Shown here one piece after another: positions 53,901-64,000 of a stretch of DNA of 64,000 nt (positions are counted from its first letter, which is position 1; every line of letters starts with the position of its first letter). A model generated the notes under the pieces. That model did no database searches. It worked only from the letters and a program-made list of their open reading frames with translations, and was not told where the DNA came from. Position numbers and translations under genes: made by a program. Source of the DNA: Atherinomorus stipes (Eukaryota; Chordata; Actinopteri; Atheriniformes; Atherinidae); assembly GCA_023101725.1 (NCBI GenBank), contig JALJCO010013386.1, positions 372,001 to 436,000 of the forward strand, read 5' to 3'.

Positions 53901-55550
53901 ACACACACCCAACTAATAGCAACTAATCAACTAATCAATTCAAACTCCCATTCAACTCTGATGTAACTTGCTGTCCCCACGAGTAGAGGGCTGAGGTAAA
54001 CCTAACTTTATTCAAAATTCTCTATTTTTTTATGTTTAAGCTCTACGTTCCCTGTTTTTCTCCTCTATCTACATAAGAGCAATTCAATTTGCCTCTTTTC
54101 AATTTGTCCATAAAACAACCAGCATGAAAAGGCACGGAGATGAGAAAAAAAGAAAAAATAATGCCTCAAAGGTTTTTTATATACTTGGCTGATATGGTGG
54201 GTATTGCACTTAAAGGAAAATGGAAGAAAAGCGAAGACAAAATATGATTGCTGCAATGTATGGAGAAAATAGTTTCAGTAATCTCCCATCACTGACAAAG
54301 AGAAATCTGCACATAAAATGTGTAAAAATGACCTGCAGATGTGCAAGGAGACAAAAAAAATATATATTAGTTTGACTCTATTCTAAGGTTTTTAAGTACA
54401 GTACATTGTAAATCCGTTGCATCAATATCCATATTTATGAACTGGTGGTGGAAATCTTTGATTTCTGAACATTTGGTATTTCTGTGGATAAGCATGGAAA
54501 AATGTTTTTTAATTAAAACCAGAAACAACAGCGCTAGTCAAACATGATACTGTTTAATCAAAAAGAAAAAATAAGTAAAAAATAATAAGTGTTCGATGTC
54601 TGGTTAGGGCAACTTTAGATTGGTGTTATTTCATCTGGGTTCGAGAGCTGCAGCTGCAGTTCTGGACAGCAAACCTGGCAGAAGACATTCAGCATTTGCT
54701 CTCTTTTCTTATTTTTACCACAGATGTGCTGTACCTTATAATGGTCAAAAATAAATAAATAAAAAATGAAAAGTGGTAGAGAGTTTGGGCAGTGCTGTCA
54801 TTATTCAGTGATGCAATTTGGTGCACTTGTCATGAAAATCATGTCATGTCCCAACTTTCCTCTAATATGCCTATCCATTAATGTGACTTCTGCTGTATTG
54901 AAAATATGTCCATCTTCCTTGGTGCAGCATTGTATAATTGTTGCAGTTTAAGGAAAGGCAGGCCAATCTCCAGACATGGCAACGCATTCATTTCCAGTCA
55001 GAGGACATAAAAGACAGCATGTCTGCAAGAGAATATATATATACTGTAACGCCATTGGCCAAATATTTTTTTAAAAATGGACAGGTGAAGTGAATAACAA
55101 TGATGATCTTGTTACAATTGTACATTGGGTTAGGTATTATGGATACACAGGTTTCTGTCACGTTTGACATTCCTGCCATCTATACTGCTCTCTTCCTCAC
55201 TAGTCAGCCTTAATAAACCCACCTGTCTGTTCCCTAATTGTTTCCCTGCCTCACCTGAGATCCACACTATTGAGGGGCCGTCCCAGTGACAACAAATTGC
55301 AATAAAACTGCAAAAGTTTTTTTTAGAAATCTGCCCTTTCATCCCCATGAAACCAGGAATTAGCTTCCATGTAACCGATTATGTCTGAAACCCTTTTCCA
55401 AGGTGGACAGATTTGAAAACTTGACTGTCGTTCTGACAGGACAGTGAAGCTGCACAACTAGAGGATATGATGTCAATATGACGGACACAGCGCCAATCAC
55501 AACAGTAATGGTATCAGCTGTGTTGTGGTTCTCCTCCAGACAATCCTGGC
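47941..55550. other. intronic sequence without recognisable gene
   Basis: Long, largely unique stretch, relatively poor in young elements. It has TG tracts at about 48633-48652 and 53721-53742, a purine-rich block at about 49320-49510, poly-A runs at about 52140 and 52211, and AT-rich sequence after 54300. No exon or ORF with conserved content was found. Confidence 0.55.
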
Positions 55551-56432
55551 TTGTTTACAACTTCTGCACCAAAATGCTGCTTTTACAACAGAGTACTGTG
55601 CTTCTGTATTGTCAACAGCAAGCCAACATGCATGTCACATGATATAAGAGCTGTGTCTCATGTTGCAGTCTGCATACTGCGAAGTGCGGATTCGTCGGCT
55701 GCATATGTCACAGCGGTGCGTCAAGTACTGTCCCATTTCAAAAAGGTCCGAAGGAGCCTCCGAATCCACCCTCGTGACATGCCTGAGTGCCACCGCCACG
55801 TTGGACGGCAAATTTCTGTATTGTTCTGCACTAACAGAATGGAAATGCTCCCTCTAAACTGCGTGTCTTTGCAATCGTATCCACCTCATTCAATTTGTTC
55901 TGTCTCTGTTCTGTTAATTTAGTCTTTTTTATACTGAACAACTGCCAATAAAGTTTAATTATTAGAAAAAAAAAAGATCCACCTCATTCGGACGGAACCG
56001 GCGTTTATTTACATGCTAGATGTTTGCGCTGCCCCACTTTCTTGAGACCTTTTTAGATAAACTATGTGGAAACATCAGCTGTCACAGCTCAGACAGGACA
56101 ACGTTACAATCCCTCTTCCTTGTGCAACAGAGGGGTGGGAGGAGGACATGGAAATCCGGCCAAAAATAAACAGTAGAATTATTAGCCACGTTAGCCACTT
56201 AGCTCTGTCACGTCTGACTGAAGCGATTAGCAAGTTTCGAGGCTTATCACCACCTGCATGATAATAATTTCTTATTATTCTTATCATTTTTATTATTATT
56301 ATAACACATTTAATTTAAAAAGCGCCTTATCAGAGCACCCGAGGACACTGTAATACCCTGATAAAAATGATAACCGTGATCATTTTGGTCACAATAACCG
56401 TGATATGAAATTTTCATATCGTTACATCCCTA
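55551..56432. repeat. possible old TE, hit by a poly(A) retro-insertion
   Basis: The GC-richer stretch at about 55660-55878 and 55990-56230 has transposon-like composition. The right side ends with ggtcacaataaccgtgatat and catatcgttacatcccta, a motif common at hAT-like MITE ends. I did not find the left end. It is interrupted by the insertion at 55892-55976. A 123-codon ORF across it has no recognisable domain. Confidence 0.35.
55892..55976 (+). mobile_element. 85-bp poly(A) retro-insertion with perfect 13-bp TSD
   Basis: ATCCACCTCATTC occurs at 55879-55891 and again at 55977-55989. Between the copies lies 85 bp ending in AATAAA, about 14 nt, then an A10 tail plus G. This is the signature of target-primed reverse transcription of a polyadenylated RNA, heavily truncated at its 5' end. 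The source RNA (LINE tail or cellular 3'UTR) is not identifiable by eye. Confidence 0.85.
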
Positions 56433-59400
56433 ATAATAATATTTATATATTTAAAGCTTTTACTTAATCATAGCGTATGGGTACTGAGCCCAATTTTACC
56501 GAATTTTGCAAAAATTGTTGAAACATTTTCTATAACGCCTTTAATACATGAAAAAAAAAATCACATTCTTCCTGCAGTGTTGGGATTTTGAGGGACACCT
56601 GCCTAATTTCTCCTTATATCTCCAGTTTTCAGTTTTAAATTAACACAGTGAATCCCAGATAAACAACTTAGCACTGTGGCTTGGTAAGCTGTAGCAGAGG
56701 TGTCCTGCAACTAGAAGTGATCAAGCCTCCACAAGGCCCACAGAAAAACATGTGCACACACACTCATACTCAGACATAACCATACTTTTCAACTGTGGAA
56801 GCACTGACCCATTCTCTTATCCTCCCATCAGCTTTCCCTTCATCAGTCACTCTTTCATCTTTTCCTTCTTTCATCTCACTACTAAATTTCTGTCCAGCAA
56901 AGAGGAAGAAGAGAGCTGGCAAAGGAGAAGAGAGGGAAATCTAATGCATTGTATTTGCAAGCACTTCAAGCAAAAGCTTGTACACTGGTCACAGAATGCA
57001 ATAAAATCAGCAGACAGTGATGACAAGGAAATGAGAAGGAGAACATGATGCACAAGCTATAAAATAGTATAATTAGAATATAAAAAAGAAAATTACAGGA
57101 ATGGATAAAGACAGAAAAAGAGAATCAGATACATTTTTAAACACTAATTTGAAATGTCACTAAAGAAACTGCGCTGACAGCGTTCCAGAAATTTTAGAGA
57201 CTTAATTATGTTCTTTAACTGGAAATTTAAGACGTTCTAAAGCCCAAAATTATACTTGGATCAGATGTTCCTTTCGTCAATGATTAGATTTCCACTAAAA
57301 AATGAATAAATGAAAATCAAAGACCATGCCATGAAGTGTTACCAAGATTTGGACACAAAGACAAAATTTAGTAATAATGGGAGATAAAATCAACTCACAA
57401 ATATTCAAAATTCATTTTTTTTAAATTAATGATTCATAACAAAATGCTGAGGAAAAAGGTGGAACTTCATATAGCGGAAGTGCAGCACCTGGACCGTCTG
57501 TGGCGTGTTCATATCAGACTCAATGGCTGAGCATGAAATTCGGCTGGTACCCTCTGCACTAAAAGCGAGCATGTGGAAGTACTTTTACTTCTACGGGAGG
57601 TGTTGTTTGTTCGGAAAGTCCAGTTCATTTAGGGAGGTGTGAATGCGCGAATAAATTCTGATACTGATCAAAGAAGCTAACTCTGGTCTGCCTACAAATG
57701 AAGCTCTTGGTTTGTTTCACGTGAAGCAAACGCAGAAAGCAGACTTCAACACATGGGGCTTTGCAGGTGAGCACAACAAAATAAACAGGCGTGTAGGTCG
57801 ACAGGCAGCTCTGGCCAGGAGAAATGGCTTGTAATCAGATGTAGAAGAACACAGTGAAAGTTTTGATAAAGACAAGATCAACCCAAGACTGCTAGGATCT
57901 GATGCAGCTCCATGTTTAGCTCTGATGTGGTGGAAACAGACATTGTTCTACATCGACCAATAGATGGAATTGGTTTCACAGCCATCTGAATCGTAATCAA
58001 ACAGAAATGTGAGGTGCCTAAAGATTCTCACCCCTAGTGTTAACCTCATCTCTTAAACCCCCGATTAGCAACTAATTTGGCAGCTGTTGTGCATCCTGCT
58101 CTCTCTCAGCTCTCTCCAGTTCAGTGTTGACACTTATCTTTTGCTCGGTCTCTTTCTCTCTTTCATCTTCCTCACCTCCTCTGATAATATCCGCCTGAGT
58201 GTCTTTGCTGAATCAGCCAGTATGATGATATCCAGTTGCTGCCATGATGTGGAGGCATAAAACAAACCTTGGATGCTGGAAGGTAATGATGGCTCCAAAA
58301 ATGTGTATAATGAATGTCAGTGTGTATTAAAACCCAGTCAGAAACATGGAGTTTTAATGTCGGGAAACTTACCCTCCCTATAAAAGCTTAACTCAAACAG
58401 TCCCCTTAAAAATGGAGCCCCCCTTCCCGCCCCCATCCATCCATCCATCTTTTGTCCATATCTTCTGTCCAAGATGTGTCGCCTTCCTCTCTCCAGCCAC
58501 CATCTCCAGCCTTTCTAGGGGAAGAGTCACTGAGGCACGCATACAGTAAGCCGGCCAAAAGATATAATCTCTCCAGCAGTTCCTGGTTCTTTCCCCAGAT
58601 CAGCTCATTTTGAGACACATCACAATGAGACATCAAAGTCTGGTTTCAATCACTTATGCGACAAGCTAAGCCATAGCAGCTTACACAGACAACTTGTGGA
58701 GTTATTTTTGTTGAAACGACAGTCTACAGATATCTAATTCAGCCTCTAGACCCCAGCAAAACTGTTAAATGTAAGTAAGTAATGTGGGGGAAAATAAATA
58801 ACTTGGCTTTTGATTTGAATAAGTCTGAAATAAATATCAAAGCATCTTTTTAAACTTCTCTTAAGCTAATTCAAGTGCAGGAAATGTGGTTTCTTCACAA
58901 CTCTAGGTAAATAATGTTGGTTCCTATATAGCAATAAATAAAACCTCCATAAAAAAAAAAGTAATAGTAAATTTTATGTAAATTAATACACTTTGGGCAA
59001 ATGTGTACTTGTTTAGTCTGTATATTGTATATAACCATTGTTTATAGTAGATTTCAGACATGTTTAACAATATTTATTATTTATTTTTAGTCAACTTAGA
59101 TTAATCCTGGGGTATCCTGAGTATCAGAACCCCACTGCTTTAATATCCATATTATTTTCATATTGTCGGGTGATATCCAACCGAAGGTGTGTGTTGTGTG
59201 TTCTGATCTCATAGTGAAAACTTGTGATTTCTTTGGCTCAGGTAACAGTTGGTTCTTGTCCAGTGCTGCAAGCTATTGCTAGCCCATCTCGTTTTACAGA
59301 GTCTCTCTAATGAACTGGCTCAGTTTGATCTACTGCTCAAAGAGAGAAGCTGCTCTCTTCCCTTTCTGTCCCTCTTCTCTTTCTCAGAGCAAACAGTCAC

Positions 59401-59740
59401 AGCTGTGGTCCTTGGTATTACTGCTGTGTGAATACAGCGATCAACAATAGGAGGGAGGGAGACGGGAGGGCTGTGGGTGTTGCACAGACACAGAGAAAGT
59501 TTTTGGGGATATGCCCACCACATGGTGCCTCCAGATGTGTGTGTCTGAGTAACCTAATAGAGTCCAGGCCCTGGAGAACTGGGGACAGCTGAGAGCGTCT
59601 CTAATGTGGGAGGTAAGGGGTGGAGGGATGCGAACACAGGTGTTCCAGATAGAAATGATGTAGTGTAGAAGTCTTTTTTCATAGGCACTTATTCTCATTT
59701 GATGGTCTAATATTTTTTCTTTGCTTGTGCATATCCTGTC
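56433..59740. other. intronic sequence without recognisable gene
   Basis: Mostly unique and AT-rich. A GC-richer patch at about 57450-57760 (ggaaagtccagttcatttag, gtgtgaatgcgcgaataaa) looks like an unassigned DNA-transposon remnant. A (CCAT)n tract is at about 58433-58448. No gene supported. Confidence 0.5.
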
Positions 59741-60062
59741 TATGATGGAGTATTAGGGCCACGCAGAGAAAAAAAAATCGGGAAAGGAATTCTTTTCCCC
59801 TTCCTCACATAGACAATAAAATTTAAATATCAAGAATAAAGTCACATTATTGAGACATTGAGAATAAAGTCAAACAGTTTCAAAAATAAAGCTGATGATA
59901 AATTATTTTAGACATTTTGACTATTCTCAACATTTCAACGCAATTCTTGACACTGTATTTCAACTTAGTTGTTTACATCTTTGACTTCATTGTCTCAGTT
60001 GGGAAGGGGGTAAAAAATCCCTCCCCCATTTTTGTCCAATGTGGGCCTAATACTCTGTCATA
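59741..60062. mobile_element. MITE with GAGTATTAGGSCCAC ends
   Basis: The left end TATGATGGAGTATTAGGGCC pairs with the right end read inward, TATGACAGAGTATTAGGCCC, at 17 of 20 positions. The interior is AT-rich, with gaataaagtca words repeated near the left and pairing partly with gactttattc-like words on the right. Flanks cctgtc and cttgtc are a possible 6-bp duplication with one mismatch. Superfamily not assigned. Confidence 0.7.
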
Positions 60063-60257
60063 CTTGTCCATGTAATGAAAAAATGTATTTTAAAGAAGTC
60101 CAAAACACCTGAGTTTGTGCATATATTCTCTAAAAAACCCACACATTGAGTAAAAAAGATTCTTGTATTGCATATAAATTGTGGACAGACTAATTTGTTT
60201 TCAGCAATGTAAGGATAACAATGTTAGTCCATTCCTCCAGCATGAAGTTTCTCCAAC

Positions 60258-61172
60258 TAGGGCTGGGCAATATGAACCAAATATCATATCACAATATATT
60301 TATTTTAAATGACAATATACGATATATACCGGTATTTTTTTACCCTAATTTGTCTGAAAGTTTCATTTCATATTAAAACACCTGTTTTTTAGTACTGAAA
60401 CATGTTTAGTGTTAAGCTATCGCTCCACTGCAGTGATGGGACTGACAAAACACTGGTTAGAAATGTTTGTTAAATCAAAGTAATTAAAGGTTGTTGGCTG
60501 GTTCTTTATGATTTCTTTGTAAAAGTCTTGGGGAGGATTGTCTTCCAGACAGTTTGAATAATATGGGTGGGAAAAAATATCAATACACGGAAATATCGCA
60601 ATATTTTCATATGCCGATACCATATCTATGTTTAAAATTGCGATATCAATCTATTTTGCTAATGAAATCTCGCGAGATATCATCGTTTTGTTAAAAAATC
60701 TCTTGAGATTTTTAAGATATACCGCAAGATTTCATCATTCTGTATTGAAATCTAGCAACATATCATTGTTTTGTTATGAAATCTCATGAGATTTCACGGT
60801 ATACCGCAAGATTTCATCATTCTGTAACAAATCTCACGGTATTGCGTGAAATCTCATGAGATTTTGTAAAAAAAAACAAAAACGATGATATCTCGCTAGA
60901 TTTCATTAGTAAAATAGATTGATACTGTGTTTTACAATAGATATGGTATCGGCACATGAAGATATCACGATATTTCAGTGTATCAATTTTTTACCACCCT
61001 TATTAAATAATCAGGTGACCCTCTTGTAGTTAGTCAAGGTGCAGCCGGGTCATTATGAAAAAATAAAGCAAAAAATTTGCACAACTAATACAGCAATAAA
61101 ACAATATGTATAAATATCTCTCTCTTTTGTAAATATCATATAGTAAGTAAGTAAGTATATCGCACAGCCCTA
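60258..61172. mobile_element. hAT MITE with perfect 8-bp TSD, carrying a nested MITE
   Basis: The ends are TAGGGCTGGGCAATATGAAC and, read inward, TAGGGCTGTGCGATATACTT. The flanks are tctccaac at both 60250-60257 and 61173-61180, a perfect 8-bp duplication typical of hAT. No transposase; the element is split by the insertion at 60562-61002. Confidence 0.88.
60562..61002. mobile_element. nested foldback-like MITE, second copy of the 26721 family
   Basis: The ends are TATGGGTGGGAAAAAATATC and, read inward, TAAGGGTGGTAAAAAATTGA. The flanks ttgaataa (60554-60561) and ttaaataa (61003-61010) match at 7 of 8 positions. The arms are rich in AAATCTCGCGAGATATCATC words that repeat several times, so the element is one large imperfect inverted repeat. 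Same family as 26721-27127. Confidence 0.82.
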
Positions 61173-61450
61173 TCTCCAACATGGATTTCCATGCTACTTT
61201 GTATTGCTCATAAAATAAACCTGAATTTATTGCAGCGGTACCCTAAATTCTTAGAGATTAAGATTTTCACATCCTGAATCATTCAAAATACAGTATTTCA
61301 ATAGATAGTTGAGATCAATAGCCTCTATTCATTTGCTGCCACGTCATCCAGTAACTCCACCGTCATTTGGCATGATTAAAATATTACTTAATTATAAATA
61401 TTAGTATCAATTTTGAAATGTAGAAAATTATTTTCAAAAGATGTGACCAA

Positions 61451-61645
61451 AGACTGCTAAAAAAAAATGGATGTAGTATCCGGTTACATCTGAAGAGGGA
61501 AAAATGAAGCCAGTTGGGTGTTTCCCACCGGTGTTTCTGCTGTGAAGTTTTTTACTATGGGGATCTGCTCTGTTATGGAGCCAGCCCCTAACGGATGAAG
61601 AAAGAACTACATTTCTTTCACTTTACTTCCGTGTTTCACTATTTT
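61451..61645 (+). repeat. dispersed repeat C, shorter copy
   Basis: Shares atgaagccagttggg, tttctgctgtgaagtt, ggagccagcccctaa and cggatgaag with 40928-41568 in the same orientation. About 400 bp of the middle is missing compared with the longer copy. Confidence 0.7.
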
Positions 61646-61950
61646 CCAACAAAGAAGAGTGAAACCCGTTTGCCTGTTGAATATGATGTCAACTTATTGT
61701 GAATGAACAAAGATGGACTCTTTAGCATGTGTTTTTGTGCTCATAAAACAACAAATGGCACAACAACAATCTCCTGAGTTTGCAGCCTGTGAGCAAAGAG
61801 CATGGAACTACAACTATAAATAACCGTATCTTCTCAATGCCTTGTGGCTTGTAGCAAACCGCCTGTCTCAGTCTTGGAACATTTTCCATTTTCTCAACAC
61901 TTTCGAGCTTATTCTATGAACTTTATACGTTTTCTTTTCTTTTCTTGCGG
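61646..61950. other. intronic sequence without recognisable gene
   Basis: Short AT-rich unique stretch; nothing else seen. Confidence 0.55.
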
Positions 61951-62848
61951 ATGACATTCAGCTGTATATATCAACTCAAATGCACAGATTCTAGCAGCCT
62001 TGCAAATCTAACAGCTTGTTTGTTCAGTGATTCCGACTTTAAAGAACGGTAAGTCAGAAATCTTTATATTCAATCCCCCAGTTCAGTCCTGCTGGTTGTA
62101 ATGTTAGAAACGAGCAGTTCCATCCAGGCCAAGAGCAACATCTGGTTGTAACCTCACTTATGATGCTCATGCTGTTTAATCTTGTCTTTTTTCCAGCTTA
62201 AAATACTTACAAAAGACACTTTCAATTTCTTTCAGTCTCTGGCTTACAAAAAGTTATGTCTACTTTCAGGTTGACCATTATAATTCAGAATATTCAGATA
62301 ACATATATTTATCTCAACCATCTCCAGTCAGTCTAGCATGCTGCAGCCAGACTCATTACTGCGACAAAAAGGCACAAGCATATCACCCCTGTACTTGCCT
62401 CCTCACAGTTGCTTCCAGCCAGATTTCATATTAATTTTTAAAATCTTACTGCTCACAGTCAAAGCTTTAAATGGCCTTGCTTCTATACATCTCAGAATCT
62501 CACTTATTGACCTGCTATGTGCCCTCCCAACCACTGACATCTGCAGAAAGTGCCTCGTTAACCATTCCCAGATCACATTTTTGTGACAAAGACATCAGGC
62601 ATTTTCCATTAAAGCCCCATATGGGATTCTTTGTCCATTGCTCACTAAGTCTCTCACTATATTTTCAAATCCCTCCTTCAGATTTTCCACTTTGTGAAAG
62701 CTTTTGGCAAAATCTATATCTATTACACATTTTTATTATTGAATTCTTGTGAACATCCATCTGATCTAACTCTCCTTATCTTGTCTTGTAAAGTCATTTG
62801 TAATGAAGTTATGAAAATGGTGCTATACCAATAACAATTATTATTGTC
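61951..62848 (+). mobile_element. L2-type LINE 3' fragment
   Basis: Starts with gatgacattcagctgtata, a word from the reverse-transcriptase region of fish L2/CR1-group LINEs, and ends with gaaaatggtgctataccaat plus ATT repeats, the usual L2 3' end. Between them the plus strand keeps degraded C-terminal ORF2 sequence. Internal deletions and stops make it dead. Confidence 0.8.
62338..62586 (+). pseudogene. L2 LINE ORF2 C-terminal remnant
   Basis: An 82-codon stretch reads SISPLYLPPHSCFQPDF, then ILIFKILLLTVKALNGLAS and LIDLLC. This matches the SPVLASLHWLPV..RI.FKILLLTFKALNGLAP.YL.DLL signature in the C-terminal part of L2 ORF2, downstream of the RT core. Several conserved residues (the HWLPV motif) are decayed, and it stops soon after. 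Function would have been LINE retrotransposition; this copy is not active. Confidence 0.75.
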
Positions 62849-64000
62849 ACACCCTGGAGATTGTGATGTATGGCAATCTGCTCTCATCTTAGTCTTCGCT
62901 GCAAAGCTTGTAAAGTTCAAGTTTATTGTATGCATCCTTTTCCATAAGCATAAATGTTGCAGGTTCACTTGAATAGGCAGAAAACTTTATTAACAAATCA
63001 GCAGAAGAAGTTCTCACACACATGCCTCACACCTGGCCTCAGACCAGTTTAACTTAGCCCATGGAGCCTTAGACCACTGCACCATGTGAAGGTTAAACAA
63101 AGTAAATACTCACATACACACATGAACATGGATTGTCCAAGCCCCAAAAAGTCAAAACATCATTTTCATAATAGCAGGTTGAGCAAGTGTTCATTTATAG
63201 AAGTGCTGTTGCAAAATGCAAAGCCACTCAAGTTAGCACATACCTCCAACCCTCAAAATCAAACCAAATGTGATTTTTTTGCTTTGATTTCTTAACTAAA
63301 AATACACTTTAAGGGGTGAAAAAGTATAATAGACTTACTATCAAATACTCTACTAAATGCAAATGGTTCTGCCTTTGTGGTTTAAAATTGGATGACTTAA
63401 CAGTTTTATTGTCATTCTTTCCAAGTTTGATGATTCATTTTCTTTATGATGAGTTTATTAAGTAATTGAATTCATTGAGGGGAAATACAATTCTCATACT
63501 CCATGTCATTAATGCTGCGGGCAACTAACACTAAGGCAGCTTGTCAGTGACAAGCTCAGCAGAGCAATATATCTGAGTTGTATTTTTACCTCAGCCCACA
63601 CGCCGAGCAAAATGCCAACTCTTGGCCTTGAGAAACGTACACTTGCAGAAAGACAGACGCACATGCAGACACACACCCTTAGACACGACAGGTCAAGCCC
63701 AACCAACCACCGTAGCAGCCGCAGAACATAAACAACTTTCACACACTCTGTGAATCATCTAAGCATTTCAGTATAGCTTCAGATAAATATATTCAGCCAC
63801 ATATATAAATATATACAACCATAATTATTCCCTGAGACCACAAATGACCGTGACGGGAAGTTAGTTCCCACAGTTTCAGCCGCGTTGCAGCCCAGCCCTT
63901 AAGTACTGGGAATCCAAAGCTCAGTTTACAGTGCAGACGGCCGTGCTGTGAGTGCAGAGTGGAAGGTGCTCGATGACAACAGCCAGCAGTTTGTTGGTTT
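62849..64000. other. intronic sequence without recognisable gene
   Basis: AT-rich unique sequence with CA tracts at about 63110 and 63668-63680. The last 160 bp are more GC-rich (63840-64000), but I see no exon with splice sites. Confidence 0.55.

Noticed and set aside
63840..64000. GC-richer end of the window as a first exon or promoter of slit
   Set aside because: No signal-peptide-like ORF, donor site or CpG-island-scale composition is visible within the window.

Overview
The window reads as a piece of a teleost fish nuclear genome. It is AT-rich and full of CA/GT microsatellites. It carries fish-type transposable elements: a Tc1 copy, L2-type LINE debris, hAT, Harbinger and Kolobok/T2-like MITEs, and foldback elements. 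There are no operons, bacterial genes, rRNA or tRNA genes, or CRISPR arrays. Species cannot be fixed from sequence alone.

The only protein-coding sequence I can support is two 72-bp leucine-rich-repeat exons on the minus strand, at 1113-1184 and 142-213. They join in frame across an 899-bp intron. They encode consecutive repeats of the first LRR domain of a Slit axon-guidance ligand, most like Slit2/Slit3. Transcription runs right to left. I found no further slit exon above position 1184, so about 62.8 kb (1185-64000) is most simply one very long early intron, possibly with undetected exons or nested transcripts.

Layout of that intron: 1185-9291 is mostly unique sequence with microsatellites, plus a short acidic ORF next to a possible TE end near 4.5-5.0 kb. 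9300-9637 is a hAT MITE. 13.3-14.3 kb is a probable hAT-like element ending in a TA microsatellite. 19.2 kb has a TTTC array and 21.4 kb a 25-G run. 22.85-23.9 kb has a TIR element and two small hAT-like MITEs. 26.56-27.39 kb is a nested pair of hAT-like MITEs. 28.46-29.23 kb is a TTAA-flanked MITE. 34.0-35.5 kb is a dead Tc1 transposon interrupted by foreign DNA. 36.2 and 39.6 kb hold two copies of one TTAA-flanked MITE, with LINE debris between. 40.9 kb and 61.5 kb share a dispersed repeat. 44.0-45.5 kb is a long foldback palindrome next to a third TTAA MITE. 47.0-47.9 kb has Harbinger and Tc1 debris. 55.9 kb has an 85-bp poly(A) retro-insertion with a perfect 13-bp target duplication. 59.7-61.2 kb has two MITEs, one a nested hAT pair with a perfect 8-bp duplication. 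61.95-62.85 kb is an L2 fragment.

I see no convincing new multi-gene system. The most distinctive signal is three different non-autonomous families (four copies) that share TTAA duplications and TTAAAGG-type ends, matching what I recall of Kolobok/T2 MITEs. The foldback and the self-documenting nested and retro-insertions come next. All gene-free stretches were read. Most long ORFs in them are low-complexity or transposon-derived.
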